NCBI GenBank assembly: GCA_900555015.1
Contig: USJL01000004.1
Span: 1 to 64,000, forward strand
Length of the DNA: 64,000 nucleotides
Origin: an uncultured Oscillospiraceae bacterium
Lineage (GTDB): Bacteria > Bacillota > Clostridia > Oscillospirales > Acutalibacteraceae
Direction: 5' to 3'
In this document: piece after piece, positions 1-8,450 of the stretch
Layout of the letters: each line of letters begins with the position of its first letter
How positions within the stretch are numbered: position 1 is the first letter of the stretch
Translations under genes and position numbers: made by a program
The notes under the pieces: model-generated
Told to the model about the DNA's origin: nothing
Database searches by the model: none
What the model saw: only the letters and a program-made list of their open reading frames with translations

Positions 1-16
1 TTTCAAATTTTTCCAT
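1..16 (-). CDS. start of an unidentified gene, cut by window edge
   Basis: An ATG (complement of 14-16) overlaps the stop codon of the preceding membrane-protein gene in a TAATG arrangement, the same one-base overlap seen at several other junctions in this window. An AAGGG ribosome-binding site lies about nine bases upstream. Only five codons (MEKFE) are inside the window, so no function can be assigned. It would be co-translated with the TIGR04086-type gene. Confidence 0.4.
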
Positions 17-417
17 TATTTAACCCTTATTTTCTTTTTATTTTTTATTGACATGTTTCCAAAATATGCGCTTAAAAGCAAAATAATAATGATTTTAATT
101 GCAAAAATAAGCAAACTGTTATTATTAATTACTAAATTAATTATTGAAAATATAATTAACGGGCAACAGGAAATTATGCCAAATAAAGCACCGTTATTTT
201 TAAAAGAAGATACTGAAAAATATGAAATAAACACAGCGGAAAATCCACAAATTATTATAGATATATATTGTAATATATCTGTATCTAAATCTGTCTTATA
301 TACAATATACGATGACAAGGCAGACAATATGCTTAACGAAAAAACTGTTGTAACAACGAGTTTTATAATATATCTAATCAATAAACCTTTAGAATTTATA
401 AAATTAATTTTAGGCAT
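16..417 (-). CDS. TIGR04086-type small integral membrane protein
   Basis: This 133-residue, very hydrophobic protein has about four predicted membrane segments (roughly residues 13-36, 49-70, 77-100 and 103-122) and ends in a short basic tail. From memory, genes of the TIGR04086 family commonly sit just downstream of yajC in Clostridia, which is the basis of the assignment; the function of the family is unknown. The ATG at 417 directly follows the U-run of a terminator-like hairpin, and the only plausible ribosome-binding site (GGGGGA) lies in the hairpin's 3' arm. An in-frame TTG twelve codons further in, preceded by AAAGG, is an alternative start. Confidence 0.7.
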   Translation of the reverse strand: MPKINFINSKGLLIRYIIKLVVTTVFSLSILSALSSYIVYKTDLDTDILQYISIIICGFSAVFISYFSVSSFKNNGALFGIISCCPLIIFSIINLVINNNSLLIFAIKIIIILLLSAYFGNMSIKNKKKIRVK

Positions 418-454
418 AAAAAATCCCCCATATCCTAATAAAAGAATATGAGGG
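418..454 (-). terminator. intrinsic terminator between yajC and the TIGR04086 gene
   Basis: On the minus strand CCCTCATAT (454-446) pairs with ATATGGGGG (433-425), a 9-bp stem with one G-U pair and a 12-base loop, followed by A and six T (423-418). The T-run ends at the base before the ATG at 417, so the hairpin overlaps the ribosome-binding site of the next gene. Confidence 0.8.
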
Positions 455-478
455 AAAAGAAAATTAAATACCTAAAAA

Positions 479-910
479 TTATTTTTTATCTTCTTCATCT
501 TTAAGAACCTTAGTACCGTTGTCTTCTTTGTTCTTTTTATTATTTTTCTTTTCTTTAGCAGCAGCACGTGCAGCTTCAACCTCTTTTTTATGTTGCTCGG
601 TTTTAGTAACATTAGTGTTAATTGCCCAACGCTGAATTTTCATTTTTGTTCTGTCTGCACCTGTTTCAATAACAATGTCTTCTTCACGAATTGTTACAAC
701 TCTGCCAACTATACCGCCAATAGTGATAATTTCATCACCTATTTCAAGAGCAGCTCTCATTTCTTGCTCTTCTTTTTGACGTTTTTTTTGCGGACGAATC
801 ATCATAAAATACATTACTACAAGAAGAACAACCATCAAAATAATCATTTGAGTTGAATTTCCTGCAGCACTTGATGATGCACCGGATGAAAGTTGAAGTA
901 AATATGTCAT
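479..910 (-). CDS. yajC: YajC, preprotein translocase accessory subunit
   Basis: YajC is a small membrane protein that associates with the SecDF part of the Sec translocon. The 143-residue product has one N-terminal membrane segment (about residues 21-38) ending in the typical IRPQKKRQKE boundary, followed by the conserved GDEIITIGGIVGRVV beta region at about 58-72 and a long Lys/Glu-rich tail, which is longer than usual. A GGAGGG ribosome-binding site precedes the ATG. It lies after queA-tgt, as in many bacteria, but has its own promoter and a terminator behind it, so it can be transcribed alone. Confidence 0.93.
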   Translation of the reverse strand: MTYLLQLSSGASSSAAGNSTQMIILMVVLLVVMYFMMIRPQKKRQKEEQEMRAALEIGDEIITIGGIVGRVVTIREEDIVIETGADRTKMKIQRWAINTNVTKTEQHKKEVEAARAAAKEKKNNKKNKEDNGTKVLKDEEDKK

Positions 911-941
911 TATTTATACCCTCCGAATAGATAATATAGAT

Positions 942-970
942 ATTATATAGACAACTTACATAAAATGCAA
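942..970 (-). promoter_or_regulatory. sigma-A-type promoter for yajC
   Basis: On the minus strand TTGCAT (970-965) is followed after 17 bases by a perfect TATAAT (947-942), about 30 bases upstream of the yajC start. It lies in the gap just after tgt. Confidence 0.6.
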
Positions 971-977
971 GTTTTTT

Positions 978-2114
978 CTAAATTCTTGTGTCAAGTTTTA
1001 CACAATATTCATTTTTGTAATCTTCAAAAGTATTATTTTCAATATTAGTTCTGATTTCACTCATCAAGTTATTATAAAAATAAAGGTTATGCATAACAGT
1101 TAAACGCATTCCAAGCATTTCATTTGCCTTCATTAAATGCCTAATATATGCTTTACTGTGATTTTTACATACCGGACAATTACAATTTTCATCAATAGGC
1201 GTGTCATCGGTTATATATTTAGCGTTGTTAATATTAATAATGCCGTTTGAAGTAAATAAATGACCGTGCCTTGCATTTCTGCTTGGCATAACGCAATCGA
1301 ACAAATCAATTCCACGGCTCACGCCTTCAAGTATATTACCGGGTGTACCAACGCCCATTAAATATCGTGGTTTATTTTCAGGTGCATAAGGAAGAACGGA
1401 ACTTAAAATTCTATACATATCTTCTTTTGGTTCACCAACAGCCAAACCGCCAACTGCATACCCGTCCAAATCCATTTTTGAAATTAACTTCATATGTTCA
1501 ATTCTTAATTCATCAAAGGTGCAACCTTGGTTAATTCCAAACAATAACTGATTTTTATTTATTGTTTCCGGCAACGAATTAAGCCTGTCCATCTCAATTT
1601 TACAGCGTTCAAGCCACCGTGTCGTTCTTTCACATGCCTCTTTTGCATACTTATATGTTGCCGGATTTGCAACACACTCATCAAACGCCATTGCAATCGT
1701 TGATGCTAAATGACTTTGAATTTGCATTGATTCTTCAGGTCCCATAAATATTTTTTTGCCATCTATATGAGAATTAAATGTAACACCGTTTTCTTTGATT
1801 TTGTTAAGTTTTGCAAGTGAAAAAACCTGAAAACCACCGCTGTCGGTCAATATAGGTTTATTCCAATTTGTGAATTTATGCAAACCGCCCATTTTATAAA
1901 CAACATCATCATTTGGTCGTACATGCAAATGATAAGTATTACAAAGCATTACTTGAGTGCCGATATTGTTTAAATCTTCGGCAGAAAGGCCGCCTTTTAT
2001 TGCAGCTGACGTTGCAACATTCATAAATGCAGGCGTTTGCACCGTTCCGTGAACAGTTTCAAACTCTCCCCTTCTTGCGAATCCTTCTTTTTTTAAAACT
2101 TTAAAATTTGCCAT
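978..2114 (-). CDS. tgt: queuine tRNA-ribosyltransferase (tRNA-guanine transglycosylase)
   Basis: TGT exchanges guanine 34 for preQ1 in tRNAs with GUN anticodons, a step in queuosine synthesis. The 378-residue product has full family length. Visible motifs are DSGGFQVFSL at 91-100 (substrate-binding Asp), FDECVANP at 144-151, GGLAVGEP at 222-229, DCVMPSRNARHG at 273-284 with the nucleophilic Asp region, and the zinc site CNCPVC at 311-316 completed by His 342. It follows queA with a 3-base gap, so the last two steps of queuosine formation on tRNA are encoded together. Confidence 0.97.
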   Translation of the reverse strand: MANFKVLKKEGFARRGEFETVHGTVQTPAFMNVATSAAIKGGLSAEDLNNIGTQVMLCNTYHLHVRPNDDVVYKMGGLHKFTNWNKPILTDSGGFQVFSLAKLNKIKENGVTFNSHIDGKKIFMGPEESMQIQSHLASTIAMAFDECVANPATYKYAKEACERTTRWLERCKIEMDRLNSLPETINKNQLLFGINQGCTFDELRIEHMKLISKMDLDGYAVGGLAVGEPKEDMYRILSSVLPYAPENKPRYLMGVGTPGNILEGVSRGIDLFDCVMPSRNARHGHLFTSNGIININNAKYITDDTPIDENCNCPVCKNHSKAYIRHLMKANEMLGMRLTVMHNLYFYNNLMSEIRTNIENNTFEDYKNEYCVKLDTRI

Positions 2115-2117
2115 AGA

Positions 2118-3149
2118 TTATTCCTCAATAAACATAGAATCGCCAAAACTGAAAAATCTGTATTTTTCAGCAACAGCAGTGTTATATGCTTTCATAATAT
2201 TATCAAATCCTGCAAATGCCGAAACAAGCATAATAAGTGTACTTTCGGGTAAATGAAAATTTGTAATCAATGCATCCATGCATTTAAATTCATAACCCGG
2301 ATAAATAAATATTGAAGTATCGTCTTCATCCTTACAAATACAACCGTTTTTTGTTGCAACCGATTCAATCGTCCTGCAAGATGTTGTGCCTACAGCAATC
2401 ACTCTACCACCGTTTTCTTTGGTTTTATTAATTAAATCAGCAGTTTCCTGCGGCATTATGTAATGCTCGCTGTGCATATGGTGCTTGGTCACGTCATCAA
2501 CTTTAACCGGTCTAAATGTACCTAAACCAACATGTAAAGTTACATAACCGATTTTTACACCTTTTTTCTTAATGTCCTCTAACATCTCCGGCGTAAAGTG
2601 TAATCCGGCAGTGGGCGCTGCGGCAGAACCTAATTCTTTACTGTACACGGTTTGATAGCGTTCTTTATCTTTCAATTTTTCTTTAATGTACGGCGGAAGC
2701 GGCATTGAACCAATTTCATCAAGAACAGAATATAAATTTCCGTTGCAGGTAAATTTAACAAAACGATTTCCATCTTCATCGTTAATATCAACGATTTCAC
2801 CTTTCAACTTGCCCTCTCCGAAAGAGAAAACAGTTCCTATCTTAGCTCTTTTGCCGGGTTTGCAAAGACATTCCCAAACATCATTTTCCTTTTGGGCAAC
2901 GAGTAAAAATTCAACAACTGCACCCGTTTCTTCTTTAACACCGTAAATTCTTGCAGGAATTACTCGTGTATCATTTAAAATTAAGCAATCTTTATCTGTT
3001 AAATAGTCTATCAAATTATAAAAATGCTTATGCTCTAAAATTCCTGTTGATTTATGCAAAATCATTAATCGAGAAGCATTTCTCGGCTCTATGGGTGTTT
3101 GAGCAATTAATGATTCAGGCAAATCGTAATAAAAATCAGATGTTTTCAT
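2118..3149 (-). CDS. queA: S-adenosylmethionine:tRNA ribosyltransferase-isomerase
   Basis: QueA transfers the ribosyl moiety of S-adenosylmethionine to preQ1 in tRNA to form epoxyqueuosine. The 343-residue protein is full length and shows [14 protein letters not shown] near the N-terminus, [31 protein letters not shown] and [11 protein letters not shown], all typical of QueA. It is first in a queA-tgt unit and divergent from asd. No preQ1 riboswitch was recognised in the roughly 50-base leader. Confidence 0.97.
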   Translation of the reverse strand: MKTSDFYYDLPESLIAQTPIEPRNASRLMILHKSTGILEHKHFYNLIDYLTDKDCLILNDTRVIPARIYGVKEETGAVVEFLLVAQKENDVWECLCKPGKRAKIGTVFSFGEGKLKGEIVDINDEDGNRFVKFTCNGNLYSVLDEIGSMPLPPYIKEKLKDKERYQTVYSKELGSAAAPTAGLHFTPEMLEDIKKKGVKIGYVTLHVGLGTFRPVKVDDVTKHHMHSEHYIMPQETADLINKTKENGGRVIAVGTTSCRTIESVATKNGCICKDEDDTSIFIYPGYEFKCMDALITNFHLPESTLIMLVSAFAGFDNIMKAYNTAVAEKYRFFSFGDSMFIEE

Positions 3150-3178
3150 ATAAACTCCATAATATTATTAATTTTTAT

Positions 3179-3214
3179 TTGACATATATATATAATAAGT
3201 GATATTATAACACA
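3179..3214. promoter_or_regulatory. divergent asd/queA promoters sharing a symmetric -10
   Basis: On the plus strand TTGACA (3179-3184) is followed after 18 bases by TATTAT (3203-3208), driving asd. On the minus strand TATAAT (3209-3204) is preceded by TGTGT (3214-3210), a match to the extended -10 form TRTGN, and would drive queA without a clear -35. Both -10 hexamers use the same heptamer TATTATA (3203-3209), which has the form TATNATA and reads as a -10 on both strands. Confidence 0.6.
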
Positions 3215-3287
3215 AGGGTTTTATTAAACCTTTAGTATTATATTGCATTTCGTCTTGTTTTACAAGATATTTTAAGGAGAATTTACA

Positions 3288-4373
3288 ATGAACAAAAAGT
3301 ACAATGTTGGTATTGTAGGCGCTACAGGTATGGTAGGTCAGCGTTTTGCAACACTTCTTGCAGACCACCCTTGGTTTAACGTTGTTTGTCTTGCGGCTTC
3401 AGCAAGATCAGCAGGCAAACCTTACTCAGAGGCTGTTGGCAAAAAATGGTGCATGGATGTTGACATTCCTGAAAATGTTAAAAATATAATTGTTATGGAT
3501 GCAACAGCCGATATTGATAAAATTACTTCAATGGTTGATTTCGTATTTTGTGCGGTAGATATGAAAAAAGATGAAATCAAAAAACTTGAAGAAGAATATG
3601 CTAAACACGAATGTCCTGTTATTTCAAACAACAGCGCTAACCGTTTTACACCGGATGTGCCGATGGTAGTTCCTGAATTAAATGCAGACCACATTCACAT
3701 TATTCCTAAACAAAGAGAAAGATTAGGCACAAAGCGTGGATTTATTGCAGTAAAATCAAACTGTTCACTTCAATCTTATGTTCCTGCTCTTTTCCCTCTT
3801 CATGAAAGATTCGGAGTTAAAGATGTTTTGGTTTGCACTTACCAAGCAATCAGCGGTGCAGGTAAAACATTTAATACTTGGCCTGAAATGGTAGACAATA
3901 TTATTCCTTACATTGGCGGTGAAGAAGAAAAAAGTGAAAAAGAGCCGCTTAAACTTTGGGGCAAAATTGAAGGTAACGAAATTAAACTTGCAGATAAACC
4001 AAACTTTACAGCACAATGTATCAGAGTGCCTGTTTCAAACGGTCATTTAGGTGCTGTTTTTGTTAATTTTGAAAATAAACCTTCAAAAGAAGAAATGATT
4101 GAAGTTTGGAAGTCATTTAAAGGAAGAGCGCAAGAACTTGACCTTCCGTCTGCTCCAAAACAATTTCTCAACTACTTTATTGAGGATGACAGACCGCAAA
4201 TCAAGAGTGAAAGAATGCTTGAAAACGGCATGGCAATTTCAATAGGCAGATTAAGAGAAGATACACAATATCAATACAAATTTGTTTGCCTTTCACACAA
4301 CACATTAAGAGGTGCCGCAGGCGGCGGTGTGCTTCTTGCAGAACTTTTATGTGCTGAAGGATATATGGATTGA
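3288..4373 (+). CDS. asd: aspartate-semialdehyde dehydrogenase
   Basis: Asd reduces aspartyl phosphate to aspartate semialdehyde with NADPH, the branch point to lysine/diaminopimelate and threonine/methionine. The 361-residue protein has the NADP-binding GATGMVGQRF at 11-20 and the catalytic cysteine in SNCS (Cys 159); SNGHLG near 250 supplies the conserved His. The long form with this SNCS context resembles the archaeal/fungal-type enzyme rather than the E. coli form. AAGGAG precedes the ATG. It begins an asd-dapA-dapB operon; the roughly 70-base leader has two small hairpins but no recognised lysine riboswitch. Confidence 0.96.
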   Translation: MNKKYNVGIVGATGMVGQRFATLLADHPWFNVVCLAASARSAGKPYSEAVGKKWCMDVDIPENVKNIIVMDATADIDKITSMVDFVFCAVDMKKDEIKKLEEEYAKHECPVISNNSANRFTPDVPMVVPELNADHIHIIPKQRERLGTKRGFIAVKSNCSLQSYVPALFPLHERFGVKDVLVCTYQAISGAGKTFNTWPEMVDNIIPYIGGEEEKSEKEPLKLWGKIEGNEIKLADKPNFTAQCIRVPVSNGHLGAVFVNFENKPSKEEMIEVWKSFKGRAQELDLPSAPKQFLNYFIEDDRPQIKSERMLENGMAISIGRLREDTQYQYKFVCLSHNTLRGAAGGGVLLAELLCAEGYMD

Positions 4374-4392
4374 TTATAAGGAGATTTTAGTT

Positions 4393-5283
4393 ATGAAAGA
4401 ACCTATTTTTACCGGTGCGGCAGTTGCAATTATCACACCTATGAACGATGACGGCTCCGTTAATTATGATGAATTTGCTAAATTTATTGATTGGCAAATT
4501 GAAAACGGAACAGACGCAATAGTTATTTGCGGCACAACAGGCGAAAGCTCTACTTTAAGAGTTGTTGAACATAATCACTGCATTAAATGGTGCGTAGATT
4601 ACGTTGCAGGCAGGTGTAAAGTTATTGCAGGCACAGGTTCAAACTCTACAGCTTGCGCTATTGAAATAAGCACTGAAGCTTGTAAAGCAGGTGCAGACGC
4701 TCTTTTGCTTGTAACACCATATTATAACAAAACAAGTCAAAGAGGGCTTATTGCCCATTACACAGCAATTCACGATGCAACAGATAAACCGATTATTCTT
4801 TACAATGTTCCGTCAAGAACAGGCGTAAATATTTTACCTGAAACTGCTGCAGAACTTGCTAAGTTACCAAGAATCAACGGCATAAAAGAAGCAAGCGGCG
4901 ATTTAAATCAAATTGCTAAAGTACATGAACTTTGCGGAGATAATCTTAACATTTGGAGCGGTAATGACGACCAAATTTATGATGTTCTTGAAAGAGGCGG
5001 AAAAGGCGTTATAAGCGTACTTTCAAATGTATGCCCGCAAGAGACACACGATATTGTTGCAGAATACATTGCTGGAAATAAAGACGCATCAAAATCATTA
5101 ATGGAAAAATATATGAAACTTGCAAAAACTCTTTTCTGCGATGTTAACCCTATTCCTGTTAAAGAAGCTTGTAATTTAATCGGTTTCAAAGCCGGTCATT
5201 GCAGACTTCCGCTTGTTGACATGACAGACGAAAACAAAGAGAACATGAAAAATGTTCTTATGGAATACGGACTTATTAAATAA
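4393..5283 (+). CDS. dapA: 4-hydroxy-tetrahydrodipicolinate synthase
   Basis: DapA condenses pyruvate with aspartate semialdehyde, the first committed step to diaminopimelate and, in spore formers, dipicolinate. From the ATG at 4393 the product is 296 residues, the usual length. It shows ICGTTGESST (Thr 48, Thr 49), VTPYYNKT, LYNVPSRTG (Tyr 137, Arg 142) and the Schiff-base lysine in IKEASGD (Lys 165). An open frame extends upstream into asd, but the ATG at 4393 follows AAGGAG at the right distance and gives the conserved N-terminus. Confidence 0.96.
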   Translation: MKEPIFTGAAVAIITPMNDDGSVNYDEFAKFIDWQIENGTDAIVICGTTGESSTLRVVEHNHCIKWCVDYVAGRCKVIAGTGSNSTACAIEISTEACKAGADALLLVTPYYNKTSQRGLIAHYTAIHDATDKPIILYNVPSRTGVNILPETAAELAKLPRINGIKEASGDLNQIAKVHELCGDNLNIWSGNDDQIYDVLERGGKGVISVLSNVCPQETHDIVAEYIAGNKDASKSLMEKYMKLAKTLFCDVNPIPVKEACNLIGFKAGHCRLPLVDMTDENKENMKNVLMEYGLIK

Positions 5284-5308
5284 TTTATTTAGTTAAAGGA
5301 ATTTTAAA

Positions 5309-6058
5309 ATGACTAAAATAATTCTTTCCGGCGCTAACGGTAAAATGGGCAAAGTTATTCAAGACGTAGTGTCATCAAGAAATGATTGTGAAATTGTTGC
5401 AGGTGTTGACCTTAACACAGAGTCAAAAAGCTTTCCCATTTATTCATCAATAAGTGAGGTTAAAGAAATCGGTGATGTAGTAATTGACTTCTCTAACCCT
5501 GTTGTTTTAGACAGTTTGCTTGCTTATTCAAAAGAAAACAAAACTCCGTTAGTTATTGCAACAACCGGATTTGACGAAAATCAAAAATCATTAATTAAAG
5601 AATCAGCGAAAGTTTGTCCTATATTCTTTACTTATAATATGAGTATGGGTATCAACTTACTTGCAACTCTTGCCAAAAAAGCAGTTTCCGTTCTTGGTTC
5701 TGATTTTGATATTGAAATTATTGAAAAGCATCATAATCAAAAAATTGACGCCCCAAGCGGTACTGCACTTATGCTTGCTGATGCTATTTGTGAAGAAATA
5801 GATAATCCTATGACATATGAATATGACAGACATTCTAAGCGTGAAAAAAGAAGTAAAAACGAAATCGGGCTTCACGCTGTCAGAGGCGGAACTATCGTTG
5901 GCGAACACGACATTATGTTTTGCGGAAGAGATGAAATAATCACACTTTCGCATTCTGCAAGAAGTAAAGAAATTTTTGCAGTTGGTGCTGTTAATGCTGC
6001 AATTTATATGACCGGTAAATCCGCCGGTTTATACGATATGGCAGAAATGATTAAATAA
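5309..6058 (+). CDS. dapB: 4-hydroxy-tetrahydrodipicolinate reductase
   Basis: DapB reduces the DapA product to tetrahydrodipicolinate using NAD(P)H. The 249-residue protein carries the nucleotide-binding GANGKMGK at 8-15, IATTGF near 83, the catalytic HHNQKIDAPSGTA at 141-153 (His 141/142, Lys 145) and GLHAVRGG further on. It is last in the asd-dapA-dapB operon, with AAAGGAA as ribosome-binding site and a strong terminator immediately after it. Confidence 0.97.
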   Translation: MTKIILSGANGKMGKVIQDVVSSRNDCEIVAGVDLNTESKSFPIYSSISEVKEIGDVVIDFSNPVVLDSLLAYSKENKTPLVIATTGFDENQKSLIKESAKVCPIFFTYNMSMGINLLATLAKKAVSVLGSDFDIEIIEKHHNQKIDAPSGTALMLADAICEEIDNPMTYEYDRHSKREKRSKNEIGLHAVRGGTIVGEHDIMFCGRDEIITLSHSARSKEIFAVGAVNAAIYMTGKSAGLYDMAEMIK

Positions 6059-6071
6059 AGCCAAAATATTA

Positions 6072-6106
6072 AAGCTCTTAAGTTATGAAACTTAAGAGCT
6101 TTTTTC
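6072..6106. terminator. intrinsic terminator between dapB and cysS
   Basis: AAGCTCTTAAGTT (6072-6084) pairs perfectly with AACTTAAGAGCTT (6089-6101) around a 4-base loop and is followed by T on the plus strand. The opposite strand also has a moderately T-rich tail, so it may serve the convergent dapB and cysS operons. Confidence 0.9.
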
Positions 6107-6113
6107 ATTGAAA

Positions 6114-7505
6114 TTATTCTTTAGTCCAAGTTACACCTTGCGGAGTATCTTTAAGAATGATACCTTTTGCTTTCAATTCATCTCTGATTCTGTCAGCAGT
6201 TGCCCAATCTTTATTTGCACGGGCTGATTGGCGTTCTTCAATCAATTTTTCAATATCATCATCAACATCATTTGATTTTCTATTATAAAGTAATCCTAAA
6301 ACATCACAAAGTTCATCAAAAACATTTGCAGCTGTTTGACAAACATTTTTTGAAACATTTTTATCAAGTATTTTAGTATTAATATCTTTTACAAGTTCAA
6401 ACACAGCAGATAAGCCGTCCGCTGTATTTAAATCATCATCCATAGCTGTTATAAACTGCTCTCTGCGGCTGTTTAACAAGTTAATTAAATCTTTATCATC
6501 TTTCATATCGGTTGCATTTTTAATAGCAAAATCAAGGCTCTCACGGCATGTATAAAGTCGCTCAAGAGCAGATTTACATTGCTCAATAATATCAAGACTG
6601 TAATTAATCGGTGAACGGTAATGAGAAGATATAAGAAAATACCTGATAACTTCATAACCGTAAGCATCTGCAATTTCACGAACCGTTTTAAAATTGCCGA
6701 GTGATTTGCTCATTTTAACATTGTCTACATTAATATATCCGTTATGCATCCAATATTTTGAAAAAGTACAACCGTTTGCACATTCGCTTTGTGCGATTTC
6801 GTTTTCATGATGAGGGAACACTAAATCCTGGCCGCCGCAGTGAATATCAATAGTATTGCCTAAATACTTTCTGTTCATAGCAGAGCATTCAATGTGCCAA
6901 CCGGGTCTGCCTTTCCCCCAAGGTGAATCCCAGTACGGTTCGCCCTCTTTTGCACCTTTCCACAAAGCAAAATCAAGTGGATTTTCTTTCATTTCGCCTA
7001 CGGCAATTCTGGCACCGCTTACCAAATCATCAATAGGCTGATGAGACAACTTACCGTATTCTTTAAATTTTAATGTTCTGAAATACACATCACCGTTAAC
7101 TGCGTAAGCATAACCTTTTTTCTCAAGAGTTTTAATAATGTCAATTATTTCATCAATATTTTCTGTTGCTTTTGGATGAACGGTTGCGTCTTTAAAATTC
7201 AATCCGTTGGCATCTGTCCAAAATTCGTTGATGTACTTTTTTGAAACTTCCTCAAAAGAAATGCCCTCTTCATTGGCACGCTTAATAATTTTATCATCTA
7301 TATCGGTAAAATTCTGAACAAACTTTACATTATATCCTCTGTATTCCAAATATCTGCGTAATACATCAAACACGCAAAGAGGTCTTGCATTACCAATATG
7401 AATATAATTATAAACGGTAGGACCGCAAGCATAAATTTTAACTTCATTTTCATCAACAGGAACAAACTCTTCTTTTGTTCTTGACATTGTGTTAAAAATT
7501 CTCAT
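6114..7505 (-). CDS. cysS: cysteinyl-tRNA synthetase
   Basis: CysRS charges tRNA-Cys. The 463-residue class I synthetase has the HIGH motif as HIGN at 36-39, zinc ligands Cys 27 (ACGPT), the Cys of GWHIECSAMN and the His/Glu of VFPHHENEIAQSE, and KMSKSLGN near residue 268. The C-terminal anticodon-binding region is intact. Its ATG overlaps the cysE stop region by four bases, so cysE-cysS is one translationally coupled operon under the upstream cysteine T-box. Confidence 0.97.
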   Translation of the reverse strand: MRIFNTMSRTKEEFVPVDENEVKIYACGPTVYNYIHIGNARPLCVFDVLRRYLEYRGYNVKFVQNFTDIDDKIIKRANEEGISFEEVSKKYINEFWTDANGLNFKDATVHPKATENIDEIIDIIKTLEKKGYAYAVNGDVYFRTLKFKEYGKLSHQPIDDLVSGARIAVGEMKENPLDFALWKGAKEGEPYWDSPWGKGRPGWHIECSAMNRKYLGNTIDIHCGGQDLVFPHHENEIAQSECANGCTFSKYWMHNGYINVDNVKMSKSLGNFKTVREIADAYGYEVIRYFLISSHYRSPINYSLDIIEQCKSALERLYTCRESLDFAIKNATDMKDDKDLINLLNSRREQFITAMDDDLNTADGLSAVFELVKDINTKILDKNVSKNVCQTAANVFDELCDVLGLLYNRKSNDVDDDIEKLIEERQSARANKDWATADRIRDELKAKGIILKDTPQGVTWTKE

Positions 7506-8140
7506 TTTGTTTCCTCCAATTTTTTAATTTTTTCTTCAAGTTCTTTAATTTTTACTGCATTTTCTTTAATCAGTGTCATTACCGGGTCAGGTAAATTAAT
7601 TTGGTCTAAATCGTCTACCCTTTCCCCGTCAATTCTAACAACTTCACCGGGAACACCCACAACAGTTGAATTAGGTTCAACATCCTTAACAACCACTGCA
7701 CCTGCAGCCACTTTTGCATTTCTGCCTACTGTTATCGGTCCCAGCACCTTTGCACCGGAGCCAATCATTACACCGCTTTCAATAGTAGGATGTCTTTTTC
7801 CTATATCTTTACCGGTTCCGCCTAAAGTTACACCTTGGTATATCATTACATCATCGCCAACTTCGGCAGTTTCGCCAATTACAATTCCGGCTCCATGGTC
7901 AATACAAACTCGTTTGCCGATTGTTGCACCGGGATGAATCTCTATACCGGTTTTGTGAGCACTTCTTTGGCTTATCCATCGAGCAATAAACGGCATATTA
8001 TGTTTTAAAAACCAATTTGCTTTTTTATGACTTCTCAAAGCTTTAAATCCGGGATAAAGTAATATTATTTCAATAGGACTTCTTGCGGCAGGATCGTGTT
8101 CCATAAATGCCTTTACAGATTCCTTATAATCATCAAACAT
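7502..8140 (-). CDS. cysE: serine O-acetyltransferase
   Basis: CysE acetylates L-serine with acetyl-CoA, the first step of cysteine synthesis. The 212-residue protein has a short helical N-terminal domain and a left-handed beta-helix of hexapeptide repeats (about residues 65-165) with VCIDHGAGIVIGETA, QGVTLGGTGKDIGKRHPTI and AAGAVVVKDV. It ends in a charged helix of about 30 residues. The pairing with cysS and the shared T-box tie cysteine synthesis to the charging state of tRNA-Cys. The ribosome-binding site is AAGGG. Confidence 0.95.
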   Translation of the reverse strand: MFDDYKESVKAFMEHDPAARSPIEIILLYPGFKALRSHKKANWFLKHNMPFIARWISQRSAHKTGIEIHPGATIGKRVCIDHGAGIVIGETAEVGDDVMIYQGVTLGGTGKDIGKRHPTIESGVMIGSGAKVLGPITVGRNAKVAAGAVVVKDVEPNSTVVGVPGEVVRIDGERVDDLDQINLPDPVMTLIKENAVKIKELEEKIKKLEETK

Positions 8141-8176
8141 TTAAAGCCCTTCCCTTCTTATATATAAATAAAAAAT

Positions 8177-8413
8177 GCCCCTGTCATATGACAGAGGCAA
8201 TTAAAAACTGCGGTTCCACTCTTTTTTATACTCACTGCAATTAACAGTTATGCCTGTAACGGAGCAAACCCGCCGAAGCCTACTGTTAGTTCAGCCACGG
8301 TGCTGACAGGTGCATTTCAAATACCGTTTAATACACATTTCACAGCAAAACAATGTGCTCTCTGAAATAAACAAATACTTTACTTCTCCTGCTAAAACGC
8401 ATTTAAATATCGC
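8177..8413 (-). promoter_or_regulatory. T-box leader (cysteine) controlling cysE-cysS
   Basis: The minus-strand leader has the T-box core AGAGTGGAACCGCAG (8222-8208), close to the consensus AGGGTGGNACCGCG. Upstream are an AGTA-type S-turn and an AGAGAGC element of stem I, and a specifier loop reading GAAATGCACC in which TGC (8314-8312) is a cysteine codon. It ends in a terminator formed by GCCTCTGTCATATGACAGGGGC (8198-8177) followed by ATTTTTT. In known T-boxes, uncharged tRNA-Cys would stabilise the antiterminator and allow read-through. The specifier matches the downstream genes, which supports the assignment. Confidence 0.9.
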
Positions 8414-8419
8414 ACTAAT

Positions 8420-8447
8420 ATTATATCAAAAAATTTTAAATTTGCAA
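8420..8447 (-). promoter_or_regulatory. promoter for cysE-cysS
   Basis: TTGCAA (8447-8442) and TATAAT (8425-8420) are separated by 16 bases on the minus strand. The -35 lies only three bases beyond the pgsA stop codon, and no good terminator is visible between pgsA and the T-box, so some transcription may enter from the recA operon. Confidence 0.55.
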
Positions 8448-8450
8448 CAA

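Noticed and set aside
53..451. Plus-strand frame opposite the TIGR04086-type gene
   Set aside because: It is antisense to a conserved-context membrane protein, has no ribosome-binding site and spans the yajC terminator.
3150..3197. preQ1 riboswitch upstream of queA
   Set aside because: The roughly 50-base leader is AT-rich and has no recognisable preQ1 aptamer hairpin and A-rich tail.
3215..3287. Lysine riboswitch in the asd leader
   Set aside because: The leader is only about 70 bases, far too short; it has just two small hairpins.
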